A DNA stretch of 64,000 bases from an uncultured Saprospiraceae bacterium (lineage in GTDB: Bacteria; Bacteroidota; Bacteroidia; Chitinophagales; Saprospiraceae), in contig CALLPI010000006.1 of NCBI GenBank assembly GCA_938015595.1, positions 88,317 through 152,316 of the forward strand, given 5' to 3'. Numbering within the stretch: the first letter of the stretch is position 1; the number at the start of each line of letters is the position of its first letter. The notes under the pieces were generated by a model. The model was given only the letters and a program-made list of their open reading frames with translations. It searched no databases and had not been told where the DNA came from. A program made the translations under genes and the position numbers. Below, in pieces: positions 1 to 10,116 of the stretch.

Positions 1-1789
1 TGGGCCACTCATTGAGCATTTTGTGATAGAAGTATTCCACGCGAGTAGTGCCGTGGTGGGTTTCAATAAAGTCAATGATATTTTTGGGCAGCCGGTGTCT
101 TTTGGCCATTTGCACGCCCTCGGTCACGTGGCTGATGATGATCTGGGCGCTTTCCTGGGGTGATTTACCCACATGAGGGCTTTCCTGGCCGGTTTGGTTT
201 TCCACAAAAAACTCTGGGTTGATCATTTTGCCGATATCGTGGTAAAGAGCACCCACTTTGACGAGCAGAGCGTCGGCGCCGATTTCACGGGCAGCGGCCT
301 CGCAGAGGTTACCTACCTGAATGGAGTGTTGGAGAGTGCCTGGCGCCTTGAGTGCCAGTTGCTGCAGCAGGGGGCGGTTCAGATCGCTGAGGTCGCGCAG
401 GCGCAAGGGCGACACAAATCCAAAGATGCGCTCCAGCAACGGTACCAGCGGCAAGGCCAGCAAGGTCAGGAACGCCGAGAGGAAAATCCAGATGAGCGCC
501 GTCCAGCTCCAGCCAGCCAAGTTGCCGTGCTCTACCAGTGCGAGTGCAACGAAGGACAACAACATCACAGCTAGCATGGCTGAAATAGACAGGAAGAACC
601 TGGACCAACTGTTCACATCCACATTGGTAAGCAAAATGACGACACCAGCCAATATTTGCAGGAAGGTAAAGTCCCAGCCCAGGGAGGAGATGAAACCCGC
701 TACTAGTACCGTAATGAGATGAGTAAAAAGCGCCAGTCGCTTATTGTAAAAAGTTTGAATGACGATGGGGCCAATGCAGAACGGGATGAAGTATGCATTG
801 ATCGGGCTGCTTTGCTCGGCCCAGTACACCAAGCCGGCATATACAGCCATCCAAGTCAACAAAAAAATTAGCCTTGGGAAACTCTGCAGATCTGCGGGGT
901 CTCGATTTCTAAGGTAAAAATAATACACAAAAGCCAGCAGCAAGGCCAGTAGCAGGTAGCCGAGTTGAATACGACTGGCAGCGGAACGACCAGCTATCTC
1001 ATCCTCGTAGTGCTCTTGCATAGAGCTAATTTTTTGCCACACATCCTCGGTGACTAGCCCGTTGCGGGGCACAATCAGTTCGCCTTTACGCACCATATCT
1101 CGGTATTGCGGCACAGTCTTGAGGGTTTCTTGCCGAAAGTTCTCCGACACCACGGCGTCGTACTCTACATTGGGCGCAATGCTTTTTTCCAGCAGAGGAT
1201 ACAGAAAGTCGGGTTCGGCAAGGTTGCTGGCGGGCAAAGAGTCTACCAGAGCAGCCTGGGCTGTTTGCACGGTATAGAAATACTCGAGGGTGCGTTGTCG
1301 GGAGGTATTACCATCTATAACATTGATGACAAAGGTTTTACCCTTTTGGGCGTGCTCTGGGATGGGGTTGAGGATGCCACGCTCAAAGAGGTGGCGCAGC
1401 AGACGCTTTCCATAGGTGAGGTAAGCGTCGGGGTGCTGGAGCACATCTGGAAAGTCGCTGGGCTCTTTGAGTTGGACTACCTGCGCGCGGAAGTTTTGCT
1501 CAAATAGCGCGATGCGTTCGTCCTGCACACGAGAATTTACCCGGTAGTAAGGCGAGAAGTCCTGTAACACTTTTTGCTGTGCTTGTTCGAGCTCGGCAGC
1601 CGAGCGACGTACAGCAAAATCAAAAGGCGCTATCAAGTCATCGAATCGCCAAGTTTGCCCAGGGCGAATGTCAAAGTGCAACTTAGCTTGCGAGGGGAAC
1701 AGCAATACCCAATACAGCGCCAGTGCCAGGAATAGCACCAGGCGAACAAGCGCCGGCACGCGGCGGGCTATGTCCATCAGCCGGTTCAT
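1..1789 (-). CDS. PgpH/YqfF-type 7TM-HD phosphodiesterase (C-terminus cut by window edge)
   Basis: About 596 codons are visible on the minus strand, reading in frame from an ATG at 1789 to the window edge. The N-terminus has a single membrane segment (residues ~10-28) followed by a region that fits the extracytoplasmic 7TMR-HDED domain. Long hydrophobic stretches follow. A metal-binding HD motif (LYHDIGK, His517-Asp518) lies near the left edge, followed by an HPE-type variant region and a second HH pair in ETHHG. This order is that of PgpH, which hydrolyses cyclic di-AMP in other bacteria; that activity is inferred from family. The start overlaps the stop of the upstream adenosyltransferase gene by four bases (ATGA), so the two are probably co-translated. 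The C-terminal end is outside the window. Confidence 0.85.
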   Translation of the reverse strand, partial: MNRLMDIARRVPALVRLVLFLALALYWVLLFPSQAKLHFDIRPGQTWRFDDLIAPFDFAVRRSAAELEQAQQKVLQDFSPYYRVNSRVQDERIALFEQNFRAQVVQLKEPSDFPDVLQHPDAYLTYGKRLLRHLFERGILNPIPEHAQKGKTFVINVIDGNTSRQRTLEYFYTVQTAQAALVDSLPASNLAEPDFLYPLLEKSIAPNVEYDAVVSENFRQETLKTVPQYRDMVRKGELIVPRNGLVTEDVWQKISSMQEHYEDEIAGRSAASRIQLGYLLLALLLAFVYYFYLRNRDPADLQSFPRLIFLLTWMAVYAGLVYWAEQSSPINAYFIPFCIGPIVIQTFYNKRLALFTHLITVLVAGFISSLGWDFTFLQILAGVVILLTNVDVNSWSRFFLSISAMLAVMLLSFVALALVEHGNLAGWSWTALIWIFLSAFLTLLALPLVPLLERIFGFVSPLRLRDLSDLNRPLLQQLALKAPGTLQHSIQVGNLCEAAAREIGADALLVKVGALYHDIGKMINPEFFVENQTGQESPHVGKSPQESAQIIISHVTEGVQMAKRHRLPKNIIDFIETHHGTTRVEYFYHKMLNEWP

Positions 1790-2376
1790 GAAGCGGTATC
1801 TTTGACAGGCGCCCAGATGACTTCATGTGCTTCGAGGTCTTGCGCTAGTTTTCGAGACAGCACAAAAAGGTAGTCGGACAAGCGATTTAGATACGGAATG
1901 ATAAGCTCATGCACGGGTTCTTCAGCAGCCAGTGCCACTACTTGTCGCTCGGCTCTACGGCACACACAACGGGCAATATGGCAAAACGACACCGTAGGAT
2001 GCCCCCCCGGCAAAATGAAGTTGCGCAATGGAGGGAGTTGGGCGTCCATATCGTCCATAAGGCGCTCCAACAAGACGATGTGCTCCTCCTCCACAGCGGG
2101 TACCACAGCGGGTTGGCCTGGCTCGGTAGCCAGCGCAGCACCAATGTTGAAAAGCAGGTTCTGGATGGCTTCCAGGCGCATTTTCACTGCGGGGTTCTCG
2201 CAAGCATCGCGCAGCAAGCCCATGAAACTATTGAGTTCGTCCACAGTGCCATAAGCCTCAATGCGCAGGTGGCTTTTGGGCAACCGCTTGCCCCCAAACA
2301 AGGACGTAGAGCCGGCATCGCCGGTTTTGGTGTATATTTTTAAGGACATGGCGCTTTTATCTTTTTTACCGGCCAT
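1786..2376 (-). CDS. cob(I)alamin adenosyltransferase, PduO type
   Basis: The 196-residue protein has the PduO-family N-terminal signature TKTGDAGSTSLFGGKR, the central YGTVDELNSFMG helix and the C-terminal CRRAER ATP-binding motif. The family transfers the adenosyl group of ATP to cob(I)alamin to make coenzyme B12, in the cytoplasm. ATG codons lie at 2376 and 2349; the later one gives MSLKIYTKTGD, closest to the usual family start, so the true start may be 2349. The stop overlaps the start of the downstream HD phosphodiesterase gene. I found no cobalamin riboswitch box in the 220 bases upstream and no other cobamide genes nearby. Confidence 0.9.
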   Translation of the reverse strand: MAGKKDKSAMSLKIYTKTGDAGSTSLFGGKRLPKSHLRIEAYGTVDELNSFMGLLRDACENPAVKMRLEAIQNLLFNIGAALATEPGQPAVVPAVEEEHIVLLERLMDDMDAQLPPLRNFILPGGHPTVSFCHIARCVCRRAERQVVALAAEEPVHELIIPYLNRLSDYLFVLSRKLAQDLEAHEVIWAPVKDTAS

Positions 2377-2599
2377 CCAGGAGCGGCTTCACTGCGCACC
2401 GCCCTAACGACTCAGGCAAATATAGATAAACCTGTTGAAACCGATACTTCTTGTTTGCCATCGTACTATGCTTCGACTCGCCAAGATTGACAGAGGCTGT
2501 GCTCGCTTTTGCCCACTATGCATGAGTTCTCGCAAAGGGCAGTAAAGGCCTGTACATGCCTGCGCTATGCCCTGCACCCACTGACTGCCCCCCCCTCCT

Positions 2600-3247
2600 T
2601 CACACCTCCGGCGGAATAATATTCCTGAAGTGTCCGTTCATTCGCGCCTTACGCTTGATCTCTTCGGTTTCGCGCACTATGGGCAGCAGGCGCTCCAGGT
2701 GAGCAATGAGGTATTCGCGGCGTTCGCTTTCGTCTGTGAGGCAGAGCAGCTCGTACTCTTGCTGCGCCGACAAGCCCACATGATGTCCTATATCGTAAGC
2801 AGAGAAGCGGTCGGGGTCGGCAGGGAGTTCTTTGTCAATATGCAGCAAATGAAACAGTGAGCGCACCATGCTAAGCAGGTGGCCACCGAGTTTTCGATCA
2901 CCCTCCATAACAATGCCTACACGAACCACATGGCCACCTGGATACAGTTTGTCTGGTGCTTGCCGAAAAAACTCCTCCAGATGAAATAGCCCCACGCCCT
3001 GGGTGCGCACGTCCAGTTCGCCATTGGCGTAGCGTTTCTCTACTTGCCGGAGCGCTACCTCCGTGCCGAAGCTCATGACCCTGCCGTTGATGTAGGGAGG
3101 AATTCCAAAGGTAAGCCCTTGATTTTCGCAGTCCTGCATCAACTGTTTATAGCGCGGCTCGAAGATATGTAGATTGAGCATTTCGCCTGGGAACACCACA
3201 ATCTGAAGCGGGAAGAGGGGAAACATTAGCACTGAATTTTTTTTCAT
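2600..3247 (-). CDS. LON substrate-binding domain protein
   Basis: A 215-residue protein made almost entirely of a LON N-terminal (PUA-like) domain: it opens MFPLFPLQIVVFPGE and continues LNLHIFEPRYKQL, the hallmark of this domain. It lacks the AAA and Ser-Lys protease parts of Lon, as do many stand-alone LON-domain proteins of unknown role. The reading frame is open further upstream to 3379, but a consensus promoter at 3260-3267 lies inside that extension, so the ATG at 3247 is chosen, with a leader of only about ten bases. It is divergent from the alpha-2-macroglobulin gene. Confidence 0.85.
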   Translation of the reverse strand: MKKNSVLMFPLFPLQIVVFPGEMLNLHIFEPRYKQLMQDCENQGLTFGIPPYINGRVMSFGTEVALRQVEKRYANGELDVRTQGVGLFHLEEFFRQAPDKLYPGGHVVRVGIVMEGDRKLGGHLLSMVRSLFHLLHIDKELPADPDRFSAYDIGHHVGLSAQQEYELLCLTDESERREYLIAHLERLLPIVRETEEIKRKARMNGHFRNIIPPEV

Positions 3248-3259
3248 AAATACTAACGC

Positions 3260-3267
3260 CAAAGATA
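3260..3267 (-). promoter_or_regulatory. Bacteroidota -7 box for the LON-domain gene
   Basis: Reads TATCTTTG on the minus strand, a perfect TAnnTTTG, about 13 bases before the ATG at 3247. It rules out the longer upstream start. Confidence 0.7.
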
Positions 3268-3382
3268 AGAAAATGCTTACCTTCCCCCTTGATTTCAGGG
3301 CTCGTGGACAAATTACCTGCGTGCCCCAAGGTTGGGTTGCACTTTCGTTTCCCAAAAACAAATATTCAAAAAACACCATGCC

Positions 3383-6300
3383 ATGCGAAGAATGCTTGCA
3401 CCAAGTAGCGCTTTGTTTCTGATAAGCGCCGTAGTTCTGCTTGTCTTTACCGTACCGTCATGCAGCAAGAAAAACCGGTCGGCCAGTCGTTTCACTCCCG
3501 AAAGCATAGGCGCCTACGTGTACAGTTTCACGTCGGGCGTTATCTCGAAGGTCTCACCCATCAAAGTGCAGTTTGCTGCCGACGCCGTACCCGCAGCTAA
3601 TGTAGGGAAAGATGCTTCGGGTATTATTTCCTTTAGCCCGACCATCAAAGGCAAAGCCACGTGGGAGAGCGAGCGCATGTTGGTATTCCAGCCAGAGATG
3701 CCTCTGCCTTCCCGTACTGCCTACACTGCCACGCTGCACCTCAAAAGAGTATTCAAAGGATTGCCTCAGGAAGCCGAAACCTTTACTTTCGACTTCCAGA
3801 CCCGTGAGCAATACTTTGAAGTAGAAGCCGACGGCATCAGTGCTACCGACCCCGCCGACCTCAGCAAGCAGGAAATTACAGGTACAGTGATCACGGCTGA
3901 TGTGGCTACTGAAAAAGATATAGAAAACCTACTCACCGCCCGCCAGAAAGGTAGAGCCTTGCCGGTAAAGTGGACGCAAAGCGGCGACCAACTCTCACAC
4001 TACTTCATCATTGACAATGTGATCCGCTCTGGCAAGGACACCGAGGTGGAACTCTCCTGGAATGGCAAAACCCTCAATACCAGCATCAAAGGTAGCAAAA
4101 AACTGCCTGTACCCGCTCTGGGCACCTTCAAAGAAGTAAGCGTAAGAGCTGTGCAAGGGCAAGAGCAGTATATCATGGTGCACTTCTCTGACCCCCTACA
4201 AGCCACCCAGAACCTGGACGGCCTCGTGCGGCTACAAAATTACAGCGGCAACCTGCGCTACATCGTCCAGGGCAACCAATTGCGCATCTATCCCTCCTCG
4301 CGGCTCAGCGGCACCTACACACTGCAGATCAGTTCGGCGGTGCGCAACATCTCTGGGCAGGCCATGCAAAACTCCAGCAACTGGTCGGTACACTTCAACA
4401 ACCCTCAACCCGAAGTGCGCCTGGTCGGCAGGGGGGTCATCGTGCCTAATTCCGACGGGCTGCTCTTCCCCTTTGAGGCCATTGGCCTGCGCGCTGTGGA
4501 GGTGGAGATTTTCAAAATTTACAACAACAACATCCTCCAGTTTCTACAAAACAACACCCTCGAATCGGAATCCGACTACGAGATGCACCGCGTAGGTCGG
4601 GTGATACTGCGCAAAAAAGTTGCCTTAGACGACCTTGCCACGCAAAACCGCCTGCAAGAGTGGACGCGCTACAACTTCGACCTCGGCCCTATGATTGGCA
4701 AAGACCCCATGGCCATCTACCAGGTGCGCATCGGCTTTCGCAAGGAGTATGCCGCTATTGCCTGCCTTAACCAGAGCAATGACGACCAAAGCAACATGAG
4801 CACGCTGGAAGTTGCCCCTGATGAAAACGGCGAGATTCCCAGCATAATGGACAGTTGGTACGGCCTCGACGGCTACTACGAAGACTACGAGTGGAGCGAC
4901 CGCGAAAACCCCTGCAAGGGCGCATACTACAATACCGAGCGCTTTGTGAGCCGCAACGTACTAGCCTCCAATCTAGGCATCATTGCCAAGCTGGGCAAGG
5001 ACAACTCCTGCATGGTCACCGTCACCGACTTGCGCAACGCCAGCCCAGTCAGTGGTGCTGCTGTGGAGTTCTTTGACTACCCGCTCCAGCAAATTCAAAA
5101 AGCTGTTACCGACGCTCAGGGCAATGCCATGGTTATGCTACCCCGCAAGGCATTTTTTGTAGTTGTCAGCCACAACAACCAGGCTGGCTACCTACGCATT
5201 GACGACGGCAGCTCGCTCTCCTTGAGCCGCTTTGATGTAGCCGGCTCCGAGCCGCAAAAAGGCCTCAAGGGCTTCATATATGCCGACCGCGGCGTGTGGC
5301 GCCCCGGCGACTCCATCTTCCTGCACTTTATGCTCGAAGACCGCCTCAACCAACTACCGCCCAACTACCCTATTGCGCTGGAAGTGTATGACCCCCGCGG
5401 CCAGCTCTTCCTCAAGCGCACCGCCACCCAGAACGTCAGTGGCTTGTACCCCCTGCACCTTAAAACCAATACCGACGCCCCCACTGGCAACTGGATGGCC
5501 AAAGTGAAAGTAGGTGGTGCCACATTCGAACGCATTCTCAAGGTGGAAACCGTAAAGCCCAATCGCATCAAAATCAATCTCAGCCCAGGTAAGGAGATAC
5601 TTACTGGCGAAGATAATCCCGCGCGATTTGACCTCCAGGCTGCCTGGCTGCACGGCGCGCCCGCTAAAAACCTACGTGCAGTAGTGGACCTGCAATATAC
5701 CCCACAAAAAATCAGCTTCCCCAAGTTCGGACAGTTTGTGTTTGATTTACCCGGCAGCAGCCTAAATAACGAACCTGCCACTGTGTTCGAGGGCAACCTT
5801 GACGCCGACGGCCGCGCACAATTTGAGCTAACTCTGTACAACTCCAGCGATCTACCCGGCAAACTCATGGCCAGCTTCCGCACTCGCGTATTTGAAAAAG
5901 GCGGCGACTTCAGCACCGATGTGCTCAACGTTCCCTACATGCCTTATCCTTACCTGGCTGGCGTACGGCTACCCTCCAACAAGTACAAAGAGAAGCGCTT
6001 TGACCTGCGCAAAAGCAGCACAGTGCTCCTCGCTTCAGTGGATACCAACGGAATACCCCAGGCCAACCGCAAACTCGACGCCGCCATATACAAGGTGAAC
6101 AACGACTGGTGGTGGGATGTGAACGAAAGCAATGTCAGCTATTACAACAACGCCCAAAATATATCGCTCGAAATGCGCTCTCAATTCACCACCGACAACC
6201 GCGGCGAAGCCGAATGGACGCTCACTTTCGAGCGCTGGGGCTACTACTTCATCCGTGTGTGCGACAGCGAGAGCGGCCACTGCACCGGCGACTACTTCTG

Positions 6301-9001
6301 GGCAGGATACTCCTGGGACAGCGAAGACAACAAACAAGCTAAACGCGAAGCTGCCGCCATGCTGGCTGTATCTTCCAGCAAGCCTACCTATAACGTAGGT
6401 GAAAAAATCAAAATCAACATCCCCTCTTCGCAAACCGGCGGCAAAGCGCTCGTCTCTATCGAAAACGGCTCGCGCGTGCTGCAAACACACTGGGTCAATA
6501 CTTCCAAAGGCGATAACTCGCTTACCATAGAAGCTACTGCCGACATGGCGCCAAACATCTACGCCCATGTGACGCTCATGCAGCCGCATGCCCAAACCCA
6601 AAATGACCTACCCATACGCATGTACGGCGTTGTACCCATTGGTGTAGAAAACCCTGCCAGCCGCCTGGCACCCAGAATCAAAATGCCCGACGAACTCAAA
6701 CCGGAGACTGCAGTCAACATTGAAGTGTCGGAAGAAAAAGGAAAGCCTATGGCTTACACCATTGCCATAGTAGACGAAGGCTTACTGGGCCTGACCCGAT
6801 TCAAAACACCTAACCCCTGGGAAACCTTCTACGCACGCGAGGCGCTAGGCGTCACTACCTGGGACGTCTTTGATATGGTGCTTGGTGCCTACGGCGGGCA
6901 GCTTGGACGCATCCTTAGCATTGGCGGTGATGCTGCCCTCATACTCGGCGCTCAACCCCAGGCACTGCGCTTCAAGCCAGTAGTTATACACCTGGGGCCT
7001 TTCTACCTGAAAAAAGGCGAAAAAGCCCAACATACCATCCAGATGCCCAACTACATAGGTTCAGTACGCACTATGGTGGTGGCTATGGAAGAAAATGGCG
7101 CCTATGGCAGCACGGAAAAAACTACCCCCGTGAAAAAACCACTCATGGTACTGGCTACTGTGCCACGCGTGCTCAGCCCCGGAGAAACCTTTACCCTGCC
7201 AGTCAACGTCTTTGCCATGGACAAAAAGGTCAAATACGTGCGCGTATCGCTTCAGGAGAACAGCAAACTGACAGACATCACCGGAAGCGCCACCAAAAAC
7301 ATTTCCTTTGCCAAGCCCGGCGATGGCCTGGTGGAGTTTGAAGTCAAAATACGCGAGGCCATAGGCGTAGCCAAATTCAAAATCATTGCCGAAGGCAGCG
7401 GCGAAAAAGCTACTCAGGAAATAGAAGTACAAGTGCGCAACCCCAATCCCTACATCACCAAGGTACTGGCACAAATCATTGAAGCCGGCAAGGAATGGCG
7501 CGAAACCTTTGAGGCCGTGGGTATGAACGGCACCAACACTGGTGTGCTAGAGTTGTCGTCCATACCGCCTATAAACCTCGGCGAGCACCTGGAGTACCTC
7601 CTCCAGTACCCCTATGGATGCCTGGAGCAAACCCTCTCCAGCGGCTTCCCGCAACTCTACGTCAGTCGCCTCATGGAGCTCAACGAGCAGCAAAAGCGGG
7701 CCATCCCCGAAAATATCAAAGCCACTGTAGAGCGCCTCAAGAAATTCCAGACCACCAATGGCGGCTTTGCCTACTGGCCAGGCCAAGCCACCCCCGACCA
7801 GTGGTCAAGCTCTTATGCAGGGCACTTTTTGTTAGAAGCCAAGGCCTTAGGCTATACCGTACCCGACAACCTAATAGACAACTGGCTCAAGTTTCAGAAA
7901 AAAGCAGCCAAGATGTGGGACCCCCGCCAGAGCGAATATGGCTTTGGCAACGAAAGCAGCAACGAACTCGGGCAAGCATATCGCCTCTATACCCTGGCAC
8001 TAGCCAATGCACCCGACATATCGGCCATGAACCGCCTGCGCGAAACGCCTAAACTGGCTCTGCAGGCGCGCTGGTGCCTAGCGCTGGCCTACACCGCAGC
8101 TGGCAAAAAGGAAATTGCCAAAGACCTCATCAAGAATCAGAGCCGCAATATCGAATCCTACCAGGAGCTATCCTACACCTATGGTTCTGACCTGCGCGAC
8201 AAGGCCATCATTTTGGAAGTGCTCCTGCAACTTGGCGATAAGACTGCCGCAGCAGAGGCCGTTAAGTACATCTCCGAAAAACTCAGTAGCCGTGGCTGGC
8301 ACAGCACCCAAACTCTGGCATGGACGCTCACGTCGGTGGGCAAGTACGTAGGGCAGGCCGGTGTGAGCAACTCACTCCAGTTTAGCTACCAACTGGGCGG
8401 TGGGGCTGTGGTCAACGCTGGCTCCAATACCCCCATGAAGCAGATCAAAGTACCTGTGGACGGCGCCCAGAGAGCCGTAGCTGTGAAAAACACCGGCAAG
8501 GCCCCGCTCTTTGCACGGCTCATCCTGCGCGGTCAGCCTGCTACCGGCAGCACGGCGGTCTTTGCCAACGACCTTCATGTTGCCGTGGCTTACAAGCAAA
8601 TGAATGGTTCGCCGCTTGATGTGAAATCCATTCCGCAAGGTACGGACTTCTTTGCCGAGGTAAAAATCACGCACCCTGGCAAGCGCCCGCTGCCGTACAA
8701 GGAGCTAGCGCTGGCACAGGTATTCCCTTCTGGCTGGGAGATTATAAACGCTCGCCTGCACGACCTCGAAGGCTTGCCCTCGCCCAGCGAAGCTGACTAC
8801 ATTGACACCCGCGACGACCGTGTCAATACCTTCTTCGACCTGCGAGAACGCGAAACTAAAACCTTCCGGGTACAACTCAATGCCGCCTACACTGGGCAGT
8901 TTTACTTGCCAGGAGCAAGTTGCGAAGCCATGTACGACGGTTCTATTGCCGCCCGCAGCGCTGGGCAGTGGGTGATGGTCAGAAGGCCAGATGATTCGTA
9001 G
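3383..9001 (+). CDS. alpha-2-macroglobulin family lipoprotein with intact thioester
   Basis: This 1872-residue protein begins with a lipoprotein signal: basic start, hydrophobic core and lipobox VPSC within the first 35 residues. Tandem macroglobulin (MG) beta domains fill most of the length. FIYADRGVWRPGDSI marks the MG2/MG3 region. The thioester motif CLEQ (Cys1413) sits in YPYGCLEQTLS at the start of the alpha-helical thioester domain. Bacterial alpha-2-macroglobulins are envelope-anchored traps thought to bind attacking proteases covalently. The start at 3383 is preferred because it opens directly into the signal peptide; an upstream in-frame start would add 17 hydrophilic residues. No penicillin-binding protein 1C gene, the common partner in proteobacteria, is adjacent. 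Confidence 0.93.
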   Translation: MRRMLAPSSALFLISAVVLLVFTVPSCSKKNRSASRFTPESIGAYVYSFTSGVISKVSPIKVQFAADAVPAANVGKDASGIISFSPTIKGKATWESERMLVFQPEMPLPSRTAYTATLHLKRVFKGLPQEAETFTFDFQTREQYFEVEADGISATDPADLSKQEITGTVITADVATEKDIENLLTARQKGRALPVKWTQSGDQLSHYFIIDNVIRSGKDTEVELSWNGKTLNTSIKGSKKLPVPALGTFKEVSVRAVQGQEQYIMVHFSDPLQATQNLDGLVRLQNYSGNLRYIVQGNQLRIYPSSRLSGTYTLQISSAVRNISGQAMQNSSNWSVHFNNPQPEVRLVGRGVIVPNSDGLLFPFEAIGLRAVEVEIFKIYNNNILQFLQNNTLESESDYEMHRVGRVILRKKVALDDLATQNRLQEWTRYNFDLGPMIGKDPMAIYQVRIGFRKEYAAIACLNQSNDDQSNMSTLEVAPDENGEIPSIMDSWYGLDGYYEDYEWSDRENPCKGAYYNTERFVSRNVLASNLGIIAKLGKDNSCMVTVTDLRNASPVSGAAVEFFDYPLQQIQKAVTDAQGNAMVMLPRKAFFVVVSHNNQAGYLRIDDGSSLSLSRFDVAGSEPQKGLKGFIYADRGVWRPGDSIFLHFMLEDRLNQLPPNYPIALEVYDPRGQLFLKRTATQNVSGLYPLHLKTNTDAPTGNWMAKVKVGGATFERILKVETVKPNRIKINLSPGKEILTGEDNPARFDLQAAWLHGAPAKNLRAVVDLQYTPQKISFPKFGQFVFDLPGSSLNNEPATVFEGNLDADGRAQFELTLYNSSDLPGKLMASFRTRVFEKGGDFSTDVLNVPYMPYPYLAGVRLPSNKYKEKRFDLRKSSTVLLASVDTNGIPQANRKLDAAIYKVNNDWWWDVNESNVSYYNNAQNISLEMRSQFTTDNRGEAEWTLTFERWGYYFIRVCDSESGHCTGDYFWAGYSWDSEDNKQAKREAAAMLAVSSSKPTYNVGEKIKINIPSSQTGGKALVSIENGSRVLQTHWVNTSKGDNSLTIEATADMAPNIYAHVTLMQPHAQTQNDLPIRMYGVVPIGVENPASRLAPRIKMPDELKPETAVNIEVSEEKGKPMAYTIAIVDEGLLGLTRFKTPNPWETFYAREALGVTTWDVFDMVLGAYGGQLGRILSIGGDAALILGAQPQALRFKPVVIHLGPFYLKKGEKAQHTIQMPNYIGSVRTMVVAMEENGAYGSTEKTTPVKKPLMVLATVPRVLSPGETFTLPVNVFAMDKKVKYVRVSLQENSKLTDITGSATKNISFAKPGDGLVEFEVKIREAIGVAKFKIIAEGSGEKATQEIEVQVRNPNPYITKVLAQIIEAGKEWRETFEAVGMNGTNTGVLELSSIPPINLGEHLEYLLQYPYGCLEQTLSSGFPQLYVSRLMELNEQQKRAIPENIKATVERLKKFQTTNGGFAYWPGQATPDQWSSSYAGHFLLEAKALGYTVPDNLIDNWLKFQKKAAKMWDPRQSEYGFGNESSNELGQAYRLYTLALANAPDISAMNRLRETPKLALQARWCLALAYTAAGKKEIAKDLIKNQSRNIESYQELSYTYGSDLRDKAIILEVLLQLGDKTAAAEAVKYISEKLSSRGWHSTQTLAWTLTSVGKYVGQAGVSNSLQFSYQLGGGAVVNAGSNTPMKQIKVPVDGAQRAVAVKNTGKAPLFARLILRGQPATGSTAVFANDLHVAVAYKQMNGSPLDVKSIPQGTDFFAEVKITHPGKRPLPYKELALAQVFPSGWEIINARLHDLEGLPSPSEADYIDTRDDRVNTFFDLRERETKTFRVQLNAAYTGQFYLPGASCEAMYDGSIAARSAGQWVMVRRPDDS

Positions 9002-9028
9002 ATCTGACACACCCTCCACAAATTGCAA

Positions 9029-9057
9029 CCCCCTGCAAAAAAATTATTTGCAGGGGG
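9029..9057. terminator. hairpin terminator between the macroglobulin gene and tRNA-Arg
   Basis: Perfect 11-bp arms (CCCCCTGCAAA and TTTGCAGGGGG) surround a 7-base AT-rich loop. It lies 28 bases after the macroglobulin stop and just past the tRNA 3' end on the other strand, so it could serve both transcripts. There is no long T-tract on either side. Confidence 0.75.
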
Positions 9058-9073
9058 CCTTAACTTATTGTTG

Positions 9074-9147
9074 TGATCCCGACTGGATTCGAACCAGTGA
9101 CCGTCTGCTTAGAAGGCAGATGCTCTATCCAGCTGAGCTACGGGACC
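9074..9147 (-). tRNA. tRNA-Arg (UCU)
   Basis: On the minus strand a 74-base cloverleaf can be drawn. The acceptor stem is GGTCCCG with CGGGATC, and the D arm is AGCTCAGCTGGATAGAGC. The anticodon stem-loop carries TCT, and the T arm contains GGTTCGAATCC. The discriminator base is A and CCA is not encoded. It reads AGA codons. Confidence 0.96.
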
Positions 9148-9257
9148 ATACCTGCCCGTCATTGCGACTTGTTTTTAAGAGCAGTGCAAAGATATCGCTT
9201 TTTGTGTGCTATATCAACAATTTGCCGCGCGAAAATCGTTCCGGGCTGTTATATATT

Positions 9258-9311
9258 GAGCAACGCCAAGTTTTGCACATGATTTGCGGATGTTGTGCAC
9301 AAAACTTGGCG
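9258..9311. repeat. interspersed inverted repeat, copy 1
   Basis: Twelve-base arms CGCCAAGTTTTG (9264-9275) and CAAAACTTGGCG (9300-9311) are perfectly complementary around a 24-base loop. The left part, 9258-9292, recurs at 22074-22108 with about three mismatches in 35. It lies 26 bases before the truA start. Confidence 0.75.
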
Positions 9312-9337
9312 AGTCGGAGTATATTTCTGCCAAAAAC

Positions 9338-10108
9338 ATGGCTCGCTACAAACTCATCCTGGAATACGACGGATCTCGCTACAATGGCTGGCAATTCCAG
9401 AAGGATGCCCGCAGCATACAAGGCGCCTGCATGGATGCTTGCCGTATGGTATTTCAAACGGAGCGCTTCGAGTTCTACGGCGCCGGCCGTACTGATGCAG
9501 GCGTACATGCCTTGGGGCAAGTAGCTCACCTGGATGTAGCAGTAGAAATGCCGCCTATGCAAATTCGCATCAAGCTCAACGACCAACTACCCGCCGACAT
9601 CAACATCCTGCACGTAGAGAAAACCCATGCCCGATTTCACGCCCGCCACGACGCCGTAGCCCGCAGCTATGTGTATCAGATTTCGCGCCGGCGCAATGCC
9701 TTTGGCAAGAAATACCTCTGGTGGGTCAAAGACCACCTGGACGTTGAAGCCATGCGCAAGGCCGCCGCTGCCCTGACGGGGCTGCGCGATTTCCGCTCGT
9801 TCTCCCATGACAAAGACGAAGATAACTCCTCGCTGGTCAAAATCGAAAAGTTGGACGTTCTGGAACAAGGCGATCTCATTTTGATCCACATCATTGGATC
9901 ACACTTCCTTTGGAAGATGGTGCGCCGCATCGCCGGCATACTAGTGGAGACTGGTCGGGGCAAAATGACCCAAGCCCAAGTGCGTTCTTTCCTGGAGGAG
10001 CGCTCCGATGTGCCAGCTCAATATACTGCCCCGCCATCGGGCTTGTTTCTGGAGCGGGTTTATTATGCTGGCGAGCAACGGGTACCCTGCAGGTGTTTGT
10101 TTCGTTGA
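9338..10108 (+). CDS. truA: tRNA pseudouridine(38-40) synthase
   Basis: A 256-residue protein opening MARYKLILEYDGSRYNGWQ, the classic TruA start. The catalytic aspartate lies in GAGRTDAGVHALGQVAHL, and the C-terminus has FLWKMVRRIAGILVETGRG. TruA isomerises uridines 38-40 in the anticodon arm of many tRNAs. The ATG at 9338 is chosen because the frame upstream runs into the inverted repeat and carries no family sequence. It stands alone, convergent with the nicotinamidase-like gene after a gap of eight bases. Confidence 0.95.
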   Translation: MARYKLILEYDGSRYNGWQFQKDARSIQGACMDACRMVFQTERFEFYGAGRTDAGVHALGQVAHLDVAVEMPPMQIRIKLNDQLPADINILHVEKTHARFHARHDAVARSYVYQISRRRNAFGKKYLWWVKDHLDVEAMRKAAAALTGLRDFRSFSHDKDEDNSSLVKIEKLDVLEQGDLILIHIIGSHFLWKMVRRIAGILVETGRGKMTQAQVRSFLEERSDVPAQYTAPPSGLFLERVYYAGEQRVPCRCLFR

Positions 10109-10116
10109 AGCCGAGC

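Larger units (their letters stand above)
9002..9337. other. intergenic region with terminator, tRNA-Arg and inverted repeat
   Basis: This 336-base stretch has no protein gene. It holds a GC-rich hairpin (9029-9057), tRNA-Arg on the minus strand (9074-9147) and an interspersed inverted repeat (9258-9311) just before truA. Confidence 0.7.

Noticed and set aside
2377..2599. Possible cobalamin riboswitch before the adenosyltransferase gene
   Set aside because: No B12-box sequence or paired stems of the class were found on the minus strand.
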